In this document: positions 6,261 through 13,464 of the stretch, piece after piece
Numbering within the stretch: the first letter of the stretch is position 1
How the letters are laid out: each line of letters opens with the position of its first letter
Source: CBFDBF01 sp050291465
GTDB lineage: Bacteria; Pseudomonadota; Gammaproteobacteria; Chromatiales; Chromatiaceae
Direction of reading: 5' to 3'
Length of the DNA stretch: 16,297 bases
NCBI GenBank assembly: GCA_050291465.1
Contig: JBNKJV010000031.1
Location: 1-16,297 of the forward strand
Translations under genes and position numbers: made by a program
The notes under the pieces: generated by a model
What the model was told of the DNA's origin: nothing
The model's input: the letters and a program-made list of their open reading frames with translations, nothing else
Databases searched by the model: none

Positions 6261-7628
6261 CTAGATTTTTTTGGCCTGTTCCGCCGCGTTTCCTGTGTAT
6301 TTGCCCGGAGTCAGGTTCCGCAGGGCCTCTTTGGCCTCTTCCGGAAGTTCCAGTTTGTCCACGAACTCCTTCAGTTCTGATTGGCCGATACGGTGTCCGC
6401 GGGTCAGTTCCTTGAGTTTTTCGTACGGCTTCTCTATCCCGTAGCGCCGCATCACGGTCTGGATCGGCTCGGCCAGGACCTCCCAGTTGGCATCCAGATC
6501 CGCTTCCAGATGCTCGCTGTCGGCTTCCAGTTTGGAGATGCCCTTGAGTACGGACTGCAAGGCGATACTGGTGTGGGCGATGCCGACCCCCAGATTTCGC
6601 AGTACGGTGGAATCGGTCAGGTCCCGTTGCCAGCGGGATATGGGGAGCTTTGCCGCCAGATGTCCGAACAGGGCATTGGCAATCCCCAGATTGCCCTCGC
6701 CATTCTCGAAATCGATGGGATTCACCTTGTGCGGCATGGTGGAGGAGCCCACCTCTCCGGCAACCGTCTTCTGCTTGAAATGGCCAAGGGAGATGTAGCT
6801 CCAGACGTCGCGGCAGAAATCGATAAGGATGGTATTGAAACGGGCCACGGCGTCGAACAGCTCAGCCATGTAGTCATGGGGCTCGATCTGGGTGGTGTAG
6901 GGGTTCCAGGTGAGACCCAAAGATTCGACGAAAGTCCGGGCAAACCCTTCCCAGTCCAGCCCTGGATAGGCCGAGAGATGGGCGTTGTAGTTGCCCACGG
7001 CGCCGTTGATCTTGCCCAGCATCGGCACCGCCGCCACCAGGTCCCGCTGGCGGTGCAGCCGGTGGACCACGTTGGCCATCTCCTTGCCGAGGGTGGTGGG
7101 GGAGGCGGGCTGTCCGTGGGTGCGGGAGAGCATCGATTTATCCGCGTGCTCATGGGCGAGCTTGCGGATGGCGTTGATGACGTCGTCTATCTGGGGCAAC
7201 AGCACCTGCCCGCGGCCTTCCCGCAGCATCAGCGCATGGGAGAGGTTATTAATATCCTCCGAGGTACAGGCGAAGTGGATGAATTCGCTGATCGCCTCCA
7301 GCTCCTGGTTGCCGGCGATCTTTTCCTTGAGGAAATACTCTACGGCCTTGACGTCGTGGTTGGTGGTGCGTTCGATGTTCTTGATGCGCTGGGCGTCCTC
7401 GACGCTGAAATTGTCGACGATGCCGTTAAGGATGTTATTGGCATGTTCCCCCAGTTGCGGTACCTCCTGTATCCCGCCGTGGGCCGCCAGGGCCTGCAGC
7501 CAGCGCACTTCCACCAGTACCCGATGATGGATAAGGCCGAATTCGCTGAAGATCGGTCGCAGGTCTTCGGTCTTGCCGCCGTAGCGTCCGTCAACGGGGG
7601 AGATGGCGGTGAGGGTAGAGAGTTCCAT
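6261..7628 (-). CDS. purB: Adenylosuccinate lyase
   Basis: PurB acts twice in purine synthesis. It splits SAICAR to AICAR plus fumarate, and adenylosuccinate to AMP plus fumarate, in the cytosol as a homotetramer. The 455-residue length equals that of E. coli PurB (456). The fumarase/aspartase-superfamily signature SSTMPHKVNPIDFEN is present, with the mobile catalytic serine in its SS pair, as are TSEDINN and the SRTHGQPASPTTLGKE region that holds the catalytic histidine. The ATG at 7628 has a modest GGA about 9 nt upstream. In E. coli purB follows hflD directly; here a lipoprotein gene lies between them, and purB has its own extended -10 promoter. A long antisense ORF over this gene is a shadow. 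Confidence 0.98.
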   Translation of the reverse strand: MELSTLTAISPVDGRYGGKTEDLRPIFSEFGLIHHRVLVEVRWLQALAAHGGIQEVPQLGEHANNILNGIVDNFSVEDAQRIKNIERTTNHDVKAVEYFLKEKIAGNQELEAISEFIHFACTSEDINNLSHALMLREGRGQVLLPQIDDVINAIRKLAHEHADKSMLSRTHGQPASPTTLGKEMANVVHRLHRQRDLVAAVPMLGKINGAVGNYNAHLSAYPGLDWEGFARTFVESLGLTWNPYTTQIEPHDYMAELFDAVARFNTILIDFCRDVWSYISLGHFKQKTVAGEVGSSTMPHKVNPIDFENGEGNLGIANALFGHLAAKLPISRWQRDLTDSTVLRNLGVGIAHTSIALQSVLKGISKLEADSEHLEADLDANWEVLAEPIQTVMRRYGIEKPYEKLKELTRGHRIGQSELKEFVDKLELPEEAKEALRNLTPGKYTGNAAEQAKKI

Positions 7629-7665
7629 AGTCGTATGTCCGGGGGTCAGGTTCGAAAAACAAATA

Positions 7666-7674
7666 ATTATAGCA
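7666..7674 (-). promoter_or_regulatory. Extended -10 promoter of purB
   Basis: The minus strand reads TGCTATAAT: a perfect TATAAT (7666-7671) with the TGn extension, which makes the poor -35 tolerable. The predicted start near 7659 gives a leader of about 30 nt to the ATG at 7628. No PurR operator was recognised by eye. Confidence 0.6.
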
Positions 7675-7748
7675 TTGGTGACGACAGGACCGTCGGTTTC
7701 CGCCGCAGCGGTTGGGTGCTGGGGATCCGATTTCCGGTTCCCCTCCGA

Positions 7749-8276
7749 TTAATCGGTCGCCTTCTCATAAAGCTCCTGCGATTTGTCTTTCGCCGCTTCG
7801 CCCCATTCGCCCACCTTCGCCTTCGAGTTGTAATAGACCTCCTTGGTTTTACCCTTCGCAGCTCGTCCATACCCCTTGGTGGTTTCCCATGCCTCCTTGG
7901 AGGTGTCCGCGATCGCTTCGCCGGTTTCCGAACCCTTTTCCGCAGCCGAATTATAGACGTCCTTGGATTTTTCCCAGGCCTCGGAGCCCAGTTCCTTACC
8001 TTTGTCGACCGCGTCACCGGCAGTTTCCTTGGTCTTGTCCCAGGTACCCTGTTCAGTGTCTCCGGCAGCGGTGGAAGAGGTCTCCGCCGCCTGTTCTTCC
8101 GATCCCTGTATATTTTCGGGGGCGGGCTGCGTGGCCGGGGTGGAGGGAGCGGACGCCTCTTCAACCGGGGCCCCTTGGTCCGCATTGGAGAGCGGTGAAC
8201 CGGCCGGGTCTTGTTCCGCGGAACAGGCGAAAGTGACAAGGGTCAGTAGCAGGATTGCGGTACTACGACTATTCAT
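7749..8276 (-). CDS. Small lipoprotein with LEA-like amphipathic repeats
   Basis: This is a 175-residue predicted outer-membrane lipoprotein. Residues 1-15 form a signal with a leucine-rich core ending TFAC, a slightly atypical lipobox; Ser follows the cysteine, so Lol export is expected. An Ala/Pro/Glu/Ser-rich linker spans about 20-75. About 80-175 is a highly charged helix with loosely repeated units of about 11 residues built around W/Y, K and E (WDKTKETAGDAVDKGKE, AWEKSKDVYNSAAEKG, AWETTKGYG). Such repeats occur in LEA/CsbD-like stress proteins. The second ATG (8276) is chosen because GGAG lies 6 nt before it, whereas the same GGAG touches the first ATG (8282). The stop lies in a 12-bp palindrome (7745-7756). 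The gene sits between hflD and purB, which adjoin in E. coli. A stress or envelope role is inferred only. Confidence 0.7.
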   Translation of the reverse strand: MNSRSTAILLLTLVTFACSAEQDPAGSPLSNADQGAPVEEASAPSTPATQPAPENIQGSEEQAAETSSTAAGDTEQGTWDKTKETAGDAVDKGKELGSEAWEKSKDVYNSAAEKGSETGEAIADTSKEAWETTKGYGRAAKGKTKEVYYNSKAKVGEWGEAAKDKSQELYEKATD

Positions 8277-8345
8277 GGTCATCTCCGTAAATGCTATCTG
8301 TTAACGTTGATATTGCTCGAATATCCCGGCGGGACGCTATGGAGT

Positions 8346-8993
8346 TCAATGCAGGACCACCGACGATTCGGCCTCCCGCAGTAACTCTTCCACGGTGGCG
8401 GCGATTTTTTTGCGGCCCAGAAGGAGTTGCCAGCGGGTACCCCCGCACTGTCGCCAGAGCAGTGCGGCACGGATCCCCGCCAGCAGCAGAGCACGTATCA
8501 GGTTGATGTTGTCTCGATTCTGCAGGTGCAGGGGTTCCCCCTGAACCATGATACGAGGCTGCAGGGTACTGATGGTCTCGGCGTAGATGTCCGCAAGCTG
8601 CGCCAGGATATTTTCATGCAGCATGGGAAAATGTTCCAGTCTCCGGGTGGCCAACTCGATACCGCTTTTGATTTTCTCCACCATGGCGCCCTGTTTCATC
8701 AGTTTGCGTTCCAGGTACAGAAGGGCGACGACGTAGCGGCTGGTCTCCATGTCGTCGCGTGCGGCACCGGTTAGATGGGCCTGTAGCCGGTGCAGGCCCG
8801 CGGCTACTCCCCGTACTCCTCCGAATACGGTTTCCGTGGAGTCTGCATCGATCTGGAACAGGCTATAGATGCTGGCTTCTGTGGCGGACGGGTCCGCGGA
8901 CCCGTAGCGTGCGATCCTGGCCACCAGGTGGGTTGCCTGGAACAGTGCGGCCAGGGCTATACATCTGTCTCTATCGATTTTTCTCAGACTCAT
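8346..8993 (-). CDS. hflD: HflD homolog (high frequency lysogenization protein family)
   Basis: This is a 215-residue all-helical protein; E. coli HflD, of almost equal length, is a peripheral inner-membrane protein known for binding the phage lambda CII activator. Its normal cellular role is unclear. Family features seen: an N-terminal helix with ALAALFQATHLVARIA, a middle RYVVALLYLERKL, and a C-terminal NINLIRALLLAGIRAALLWRQCGG segment followed by the basic LGRKK. The ATG overlaps the mnmA stop as ATGA (8990-8993), so translation is probably coupled to mnmA. The mnmA-hflD-purB neighbourhood matches E. coli and supports the call. Confidence 0.95.
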   Translation of the reverse strand: MSLRKIDRDRCIALAALFQATHLVARIARYGSADPSATEASIYSLFQIDADSTETVFGGVRGVAAGLHRLQAHLTGAARDDMETSRYVVALLYLERKLMKQGAMVEKIKSGIELATRRLEHFPMLHENILAQLADIYAETISTLQPRIMVQGEPLHLQNRDNINLIRALLLAGIRAALLWRQCGGTRWQLLLGRKKIAATVEELLREAESSVVLH

Positions 8994-10096
8994 GGTTCCA
9001 CTCGTTTAGCAGTGCTTGAAAATCCCTGTTCAATGATTGCACCGCCGATACATTCGTTTCCGCGGTAAAAAACCACCGATTGTCCCGGAGTAACGGCCCA
9101 TTGCGGTTGTCGGAAGTCGACCCGGCAGTGGTTTCCCTCCGGAGACAGGGTGCAGGGTTGCAGTGGTTGACGATGCCGGATTCTGGCCCTGCAGTCGAGG
9201 GGTAGATGCGGCTGCCGGCCGGATATCCAGTGTACCTGACTGCCGATCAGCCCCTCCTGGAGAAGCATCGGGTGGTCGTGCCCTTGGGCCACGATCAGGG
9301 TGTTACGTTCCAGGTTTTTGGCCACCACGAACCAGGGGATCTCATCGACGCCGGCCACGCCGCCGATCCCCAGCCCTTTGCGCTGGCCGACGGTGTAATA
9401 CATCAGCCCCTGATGTTGACCCAATTGTTTGCCCTCAGGGGTCTCGATGGGTCCCGGGTTTGCCGGCAGGTAACGGTTCAGGAAGTCGCGGAATTTACGT
9501 TCGCCGATAAAGCAGATTCCGGTACTGTCCTTCTTCTCATGGTTCGGAAAGTCCGCTTCCCGGGCCTGTCTGCGTACCTCATTCTTGGTCAGGTCGCCCA
9601 GGGGGAAGAGCGAATGCACGAGCTGATGCTGATTAAGGAGGTAGAGAAAATAGGTCTGGTCCTTGTCTTCATCCTGAGCCAGCATAAGGTGAGCGCCATC
9701 GGAATCGTTGCGGATGCGGGCGTAGTGGCCGGTTGCGATATAACGGGCGCCCAGGTTGAGAGCGTGGTCGAGAAACGCCTTGAATTTTATTTCACGGTTG
9801 CAAAGAACATCAGGATTGGGTGTGCGGCCCGCCCGGTACTCGCTGAGGAAGTGTTCGAAGACACGGTCCCAGTATTCGGCGGAGAAATTTACACTGTGTA
9901 AGGGTATTCCGAGTTGCGAGGCGACGGCCTGTGCATCACGCAGATCCTCCGCCGCTGAGCAGTACTCCTCGGTATCGTCCTCTTCCCAGTTCTTCATGAA
10001 CAGGCCCTCAACCTCCCACCCTTGCCGGAGCAGGAGCAGGGCGGCCACCGAAGAGTCCACACCACCGGACATGCCGATAATAACCTTGTCTGCCAT
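8990..10096 (-). CDS. mnmA: tRNA-specific 2-thiouridylase MnmA
   Basis: MnmA adds sulfur at C2 of the wobble uridine (U34) of tRNA-Lys, -Glu and -Gln, using ATP and persulfide sulfur relayed from IscS via TusE. The 368-residue protein (E. coli also 368) has the PP-loop SGGVDSS at 10-16, the catalytic cysteine C99 in NPDVLCNREIKF and the persulfide cysteine C195 in STGICFIGE. The C-terminal beta-barrel part follows. The ATG at 10096 begins the conserved MADKVIIGMSGG; an in-frame extension to 10204 overlaps the upstream gene and is rejected. No clear Shine-Dalgarno site precedes the start. The upstream gene stops 13 nt away, so reinitiation or coupling is plausible. Confidence 0.98.
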   Translation of the reverse strand: MADKVIIGMSGGVDSSVAALLLLRQGWEVEGLFMKNWEEDDTEEYCSAAEDLRDAQAVASQLGIPLHSVNFSAEYWDRVFEHFLSEYRAGRTPNPDVLCNREIKFKAFLDHALNLGARYIATGHYARIRNDSDGAHLMLAQDEDKDQTYFLYLLNQHQLVHSLFPLGDLTKNEVRRQAREADFPNHEKKDSTGICFIGERKFRDFLNRYLPANPGPIETPEGKQLGQHQGLMYYTVGQRKGLGIGGVAGVDEIPWFVVAKNLERNTLIVAQGHDHPMLLQEGLIGSQVHWISGRQPHLPLDCRARIRHRQPLQPCTLSPEGNHCRVDFRQPQWAVTPGQSVVFYRGNECIGGAIIEQGFSSTAKRVEP

Positions 10097-10109
10097 AGCG
10101 GGGGATGGA

Positions 10110-10748
10110 TTACCCTTTAAAGTTGGGTGGTTTCCAGCCTTCTCTCCATTTCTCAAGGGGCAGGATGGCCGGTGGTACTCCGTTGTCATAGAACCAGGAA
10201 TCAACGGCCCAGCGTTTGTCGGTATCTTTCTCCCTGATGACTGCCGTTGTGTGCGGCCATCCTCCGAAGAAAAACAGATTCCGCGTCTGGCGGTCTTCCA
10301 CCTGATGCCATTTGAGCAAACCGGCGCGTTCCATCATGCTCAGGTAGGTGGTGGTATTGGTGGATTCGTCGACGCAGTCCATCTGATTTCCACCCGCTGA
10401 AAACCCCTGGAGATTGCCGCCCTTGTCGTTGCTGGTGTCGATCATCTCTCCTACCAGGATCTCCATACGGCCTACCGCGGCCGCGATGCGTTTGCGTTCC
10501 TCGGCGGCACTGGCGGGGGGCGGCTGGAAGAGGGTCAGGATCTGATTCCATTGGTTTTTTGTTATCGTGAGTTCCGCAATCTCCTTGCAGGTATGTTTGT
10601 AACAGACCTCAAACTTCTGCGGAGAGGGGGATGAGGTGGGTGGATCATAGGGCTGCACGACGTCGACCCCCCCTTGGGCAGATGGAGGAAGGGAAGCCGT
10701 GACCAGGATGATTGCCAAAGGTAAAACGCTATGTGGGATTAGTCTCAT
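10110..10748 (-). CDS. Secreted protein of unknown function, possible Cys-His-Asp (transglutaminase-like) fold
   Basis: This is a 212-residue protein with a signal peptide (about 1-26, hydrophobic core LPLAIILVTASL, likely cut after AQG), so probably periplasmic. C49 and C54 (CYKHTC) could form a disulfide. The conserved-looking centre has C125 in MDCVDESTN, H166 in GWPHTTAVI and D183 in WAVDSWF. The order and spacing (41 and 17 residues) fit a transglutaminase/papain-like triad, but I do not recognise the family. It lies between rluE and mnmA, where E. coli has the Nudix gene nudJ; it has no Nudix box, so it is not NudJ. It ends 13 nt before mnmA and probably shares its mRNA. The start lacks a ribosome site and lies about 10 nt from a strong -10 box, suggesting a leaderless transcript. 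Enzymatic activity is inference. Confidence 0.75.
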   Translation of the reverse strand: MRLIPHSVLPLAIILVTASLPPSAQGGVDVVQPYDPPTSSPSPQKFEVCYKHTCKEIAELTITKNQWNQILTLFQPPPASAAEERKRIAAAVGRMEILVGEMIDTSNDKGGNLQGFSAGGNQMDCVDESTNTTTYLSMMERAGLLKWHQVEDRQTRNLFFFGGWPHTTAVIREKDTDKRWAVDSWFYDNGVPPAILPLEKWREGWKPPNFKG

Positions 10749-10758
10749 GGTAAAAGGG

Positions 10759-10787
10759 ATTATCTGTTATGTGTGTTTCTTTGTCAG
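10759..10787 (-). promoter_or_regulatory. Strong sigma-70 promoter, possibly making a leaderless mRNA
   Basis: On the minus strand, CTGACA (10782-10787), a 17-nt spacer and GATAAT (10759-10764): 5 of 6 matches in each box with ideal spacing. Only 10 nt separate the -10 box from the ATG at 10748, so transcription should begin 0-5 nt before the start codon. It probably drives the secreted-protein gene, mnmA and hflD. Confidence 0.65.
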
Positions 10788-10941
10788 GTGTCGGATTCGG
10801 TTTGGGAACCGCTGTCTCGTTTCGGCGGATCTAATGCACCCCTATCAGGTGTGGGAGCGGGTTTACAGACGCGATCTCATCCGCGGGTTTTCTTCGGGGC
10901 TTGTCGTACGGTCCTTGCTGTGGGAAGTCAGGGGCGCAACG

Positions 10942-11490
10942 TTACCGCTTTCCCGCCGGTAGCTCCAGCCACTCCCCGGGTTGCAGGGTGCCGAGGCGCC
11001 AGCGGCCGATGCGGATACGTACCAGGCGCAGGGTGGGGTAGCCGGTTGCCGCTGTCATTCGTCGGACCTGGCGATTGCGTCCCTCACAAATCTTTAATTC
11101 CAGCCACTGTGTAGGGATATTGCGCCGATAGCGGACCGGGGGATTCCGTGGCCAGAGATCCGGAGGATCCATAAGGCGCGCTTCCGCGCCAAGGGTGGGG
11201 CCGTCATTCAGGTCGACTCCGCGGCGAAGCTGCTCCAGGGCATCTTCCTCCGGAATTCCTTCAACCTGTACCAGATAGGTTTTCCAGGTCTTGCTGCGGG
11301 GATTGGCGATACGGTTCTGGAGCTTTCCGTCATCGGTCAGCAGCACCAGGCCCTCACTGTCCCGGTCGAGCCGACCGGCGGGATAGACCCCCTTTACCGG
11401 GATGTAATCCGCGAGGGTGGCGCGTCCGTCCGCATCCGTGAACTGGGTGAGAACTCCGAAGGGTTTATTGAACAGGATAAGACGGGACAT
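10942..11490 (-). CDS. rluE: 23S rRNA pseudouridine synthase, RluE type
   Basis: This converts a specific uridine of 23S rRNA to pseudouridine (U2457 for E. coli RluE). The 182-residue protein belongs to the RsuA/RluB/E/F group, without the N-terminal S4 domain, as in RluE. The catalytic Asp is D42 in AGRLDRDSEGLVLLT. The second family motif, CEGRNRQVRRM, and the late LRLVRIRIG segment are present. It starts with NKPFGVLTQF, typical of the group. The ATG at 11490 has no strong ribosome site; a TATAAT box lies 31 nt upstream. The position next to mnmA/hflD/purB matches E. coli and favours RluE over its paralogues. Confidence 0.93.
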   Translation of the reverse strand: MSRLILFNKPFGVLTQFTDADGRATLADYIPVKGVYPAGRLDRDSEGLVLLTDDGKLQNRIANPRSKTWKTYLVQVEGIPEEDALEQLRRGVDLNDGPTLGAEARLMDPPDLWPRNPPVRYRRNIPTQWLELKICEGRNRQVRRMTAATGYPTLRLVRIRIGRWRLGTLQPGEWLELPAGKR

Positions 11491-11521
11491 GGATATCGGG
11501 CATCTGGACTGGATCAGCGTT

Positions 11522-11549
11522 ATTATAAAAAAACGCGACCTCGGTTGAA
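11522..11549 (-). promoter_or_regulatory. Probable promoter of rluE
   Basis: The minus strand has a perfect TATAAT (11522-11527) with a weak -35, TTCAAC (11544-11549), 16 nt away. The predicted start near 11515 gives a leader of about 25 nt. A run of seven T's just before the -10 might also help end the upstream diguanylate cyclase transcript, but only a 4-bp stem precedes it. Confidence 0.45.
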
Positions 11550-11559
11550 GCCCGATTTT

Positions 11560-12495
11560 TTACTGCGTGATTTCGTCAGTGCTTTCGCTAACCACCCGAT
11601 TTCTTCCACTCCGTTTCGCCTCATACAGGGCGTCATCCGCCCTTCCGAGAACACTGGTGGCATCCTCTTCCTCCCTGAGGGTGACCACTCCCAGACTTAC
11701 CGTCATACGGATTACGCAATCCAGCTTCGGCTGGAGTTGTTCCACGGCGGTGCGGATGCGCTCAGCCAACTGATTCGCTCCCTCCAGGCAGGTACCGCTG
11801 AGCAGTACCAGGAACTCCTCGCCGCCGTAGCGGAACAGCATATCGGATTCACGAATGGTGTTTTCCACACACGCGGCTGCGGCGCGCAACGCCTGATCAC
11901 CGTACAGGTGGCCGAATTGATCGTTGACGTGTTTGAAATGGTCGATGTCGAGAAGGATAAAAGAAAGCGGGGCGTCCTGTCGTCTGGCCAGATCGATCTC
12001 CCGCTTCAGTGCACTTTCCATCGCCGCACGATTTTTAACGCCGGTTACCGGATCCATGATGGCGGTCCTGAGCGCCTGATGATAAAGCAGGGTGTTGCGC
12101 AGCGGGTATAGCAGCGCGGACAGCAGGTTTTCCGCAGTTATCAGTTCCTCATGGCTAAATGGGGTATTCCGAAAAATCCGGATTGTGCCCAATAGCTCGG
12201 CGGCAACCGTGAGCTCATAAGAACAGCTGTGGATCTCTTGGTCGCCGAGAAAGATCTCGATCTTGGCCGTCGGGAAATCATAACCCAGACCGTCAAAACG
12301 GAGATTTCTGCCGAGTTCGGAGGCGAACAGGGCAAATAGTTCGTTGATCTCCAGGGTGGTTTGCAGCACACCCGCCAACTCCAGGACACGGGGTGTCAGG
12401 TCGGCTGGTGTCGGAACAGGCCCGGCCGCTTCTCCTGAAGGGGGAGGAGGTGGGTTTTTCCGTTCGTCCGATATCCGGCTGGTTTGGCCACTCAT
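11560..12495 (-). CDS. Soluble GGDEF diguanylate cyclase with GAF-like N-terminal domain
   Basis: This is a 311-residue cytosolic enzyme predicted to make c-di-GMP from two GTP. Residues 1-35 are a flexible, proline-rich tail with five prolines in a row (15-19). About 36-140 look GAF-like (helix LELAGVLQTTLEINELFALF, strands around IEIFLGDQEIHSCSYEL, then LLGTIRIFRNTPFSHEE). The GGDEF domain follows: DPVTGVKNRAAM, FILLDIDHFKHVND, and an active-site GGEEF at 224-228. An RxxD inhibition site (R215, D218) lies five residues before it, so the enzyme should be active and feedback-inhibited. There are no membrane segments. The ATG at 12495 has CAGG about 10 nt upstream. A sigma-54-type promoter precedes it. 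The input signal is unknown. No EAL domain is attached. Confidence 0.92.
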   Translation of the reverse strand: MSGQTSRISDERKNPPPPPSGEAAGPVPTPADLTPRVLELAGVLQTTLEINELFALFASELGRNLRFDGLGYDFPTAKIEIFLGDQEIHSCSYELTVAAELLGTIRIFRNTPFSHEELITAENLLSALLYPLRNTLLYHQALRTAIMDPVTGVKNRAAMESALKREIDLARRQDAPLSFILLDIDHFKHVNDQFGHLYGDQALRAAAACVENTIRESDMLFRYGGEEFLVLLSGTCLEGANQLAERIRTAVEQLQPKLDCVIRMTVSLGVVTLREEEDATSVLGRADDALYEAKRSGRNRVVSESTDEITQ

Positions 12496-12533
12496 GGTCG
12501 GTTTACCTGGTAGAAGACATACGCTGGTATACT

Positions 12534-12549
12534 AGCCAGAACCGTGCCA
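12534..12549 (-). promoter_or_regulatory. Sigma-54 (RpoN) promoter candidate of the diguanylate cyclase gene
   Basis: The minus strand reads TGGCACG, four bases, then TGGCT, against the consensus TGGCACG-N4-TTGCW: eleven of twelve defined positions match, with the invariant GG and GC correctly spaced. The predicted start near 12523 gives a 28-nt leader containing the ribosome site. No sigma-70 promoter of similar quality was seen in the gap. The enhancer-binding activator is not in the window. Confidence 0.6.
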
Positions 12550-12603
12550 GAAAAGACAATATCAATTAAAACAATAAGTTATACGTGTGCCGGAAGATAA
12601 ATA

Positions 12604-12638
12604 CGGCAATCTGACGTCTTTTTGACGTCAGATTGCCG
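12604..12638 (-). terminator. 15-bp hairpin closing the mtaD-ubiG-mupP-yciK operon, overlapping the yciK stop codon
   Basis: A perfect 15-bp stem (12604-12618 with 12624-12638) has a 5-nt loop. The SDR stop codon (12628-12630) and its last two-plus codons are inside the stem. On the minus strand the hairpin is followed by TATTTATCTT, an interrupted U-tract, so it may act as a terminator or as a 3'-end protector. Confidence 0.6.
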
Positions 12639-13389
12639 CTTGCGCGTCTTTCTCGGCATCAAAGGCCCGGCCGGTGGTACCGATGCTGTCAGGTCCCATC
12701 AGCCACAGATAGAACGGAACCAGATCTTCCGGCGGCTTGGGAGACATGGGGTTTTCCCCGGGATAAGCCAGGGCTCTCAGCCTGGTCTTGGTAGGACCCG
12801 GGGCGATGCTGTTGACCCGGATATTGCTGCTGTCTCGGGTCTCCTCCGCCAGAATCTGCATCAGACCCTCAACGGCGAATTTGGAGACGCCATAGGCGCC
12901 CCAGTAGGCCTTGCCCTGACGCCCCACACGGTCGGATGTGAAGAGCACCGAGGCATCCCGGGCCTTGCGAAGCAAAGGCAGGCAGGCCTGGGTAAGGAGG
13001 AACGGCGCGTTAAGATTGACCTGCTGAATCTTGTACCAGTTTTCAACGTCGTAATCGTCGATTCTGCTGAGCATCAGCAATTCAGCAGCGTTGTGCAGCA
13101 AACCCTCCAGGGAACCGAACTCCTCGCTCAGTTTTTCCGCCAGCTCCTGGTAGTGTTGCGGCGTAGCGCCTTCAAGATTCATGGGGTAGATTGCGGGCTG
13201 AGGTCCCCCGGCCTCCTCGATGGCGTCGTAAACCTGTTCCAGCTTCGACAGGGTGCGGCCCAGCAGAACCACGGTCGCGCCATGGGCGGCGAAGGCCTCG
13301 GAAACGACCCGGCCGATTCCGCTGCCGGCGCCGGTGACCAATATGGTCCGGTCCTTGAGAAGGTCTTTCTTGGGCTGGTAGTCGAACAT
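12628..13389 (-). CDS. yciK: YciK-like short-chain dehydrogenase/reductase
   Basis: This is a cytosolic NAD(P)-dependent oxidoreductase of the classical SDR family, 253 residues. The nucleotide-binding TGAGSGIG lies at 19-26. The catalytic set is N125, S152 (FTSDRVG), Y166 and K170 (YGVSK). NAAELLML and IAPGPTKTRLR are also typical. The ATG at 13389 has AAGGA 9 nt upstream; a TTG two codons earlier is too close to that site. The N-terminal MFDYQPKKDLLKDRTILVTG is characteristic of YciK. The substrate of YciK is not established. It follows the phosphatase gene by 75 bp and ends in a strong hairpin. The ubiG – mupP – yciK order is one I recall from Pseudomonas. Confidence 0.9.
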   Translation of the reverse strand: MFDYQPKKDLLKDRTILVTGAGSGIGRVVSEAFAAHGATVVLLGRTLSKLEQVYDAIEEAGGPQPAIYPMNLEGATPQHYQELAEKLSEEFGSLEGLLHNAAELLMLSRIDDYDVENWYKIQQVNLNAPFLLTQACLPLLRKARDASVLFTSDRVGRQGKAYWGAYGVSKFAVEGLMQILAEETRDSSNIRVNSIAPGPTKTRLRALAYPGENPMSPKPPEDLVPFYLWLMGPDSIGTTGRAFDAEKDAQAAI

Positions 13390-13464
13390 ATACAAACGTC
13401 CTTGCAGGGCTCCTGAAGATAGCCGTAAAAAATAGTTAATCCATGAGCCGCCTGGAAGCGGATA

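Noticed and set aside
7720..7756. Imperfect GGGGA/TCCCC hairpin and a 12-bp palindrome at the end of the lipoprotein gene
   Set aside because: Considered as a terminator or attenuator before purB, but no U-tract follows on the minus strand and the stem has a mismatch.
6381..8198. 605-codon open frame on the plus strand across purB, the spacer and the lipoprotein gene
   Set aside because: It is the antisense shadow of purB and the lipoprotein gene. It shows low-complexity GC-driven composition, no family motifs and no ribosome site, whereas the minus strand encodes an unmistakable PurB.
9206..9901. 231-codon plus-strand frame
   Set aside because: It is fully antisense to mnmA, whose motifs and synteny are certain; no recognisable protein features.
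10097..10204. N-terminal extension of mnmA to an upstream start
   Set aside because: It overlaps the secreted-protein gene, adds residues absent from MnmA, and the family N-terminus begins exactly at 10096.
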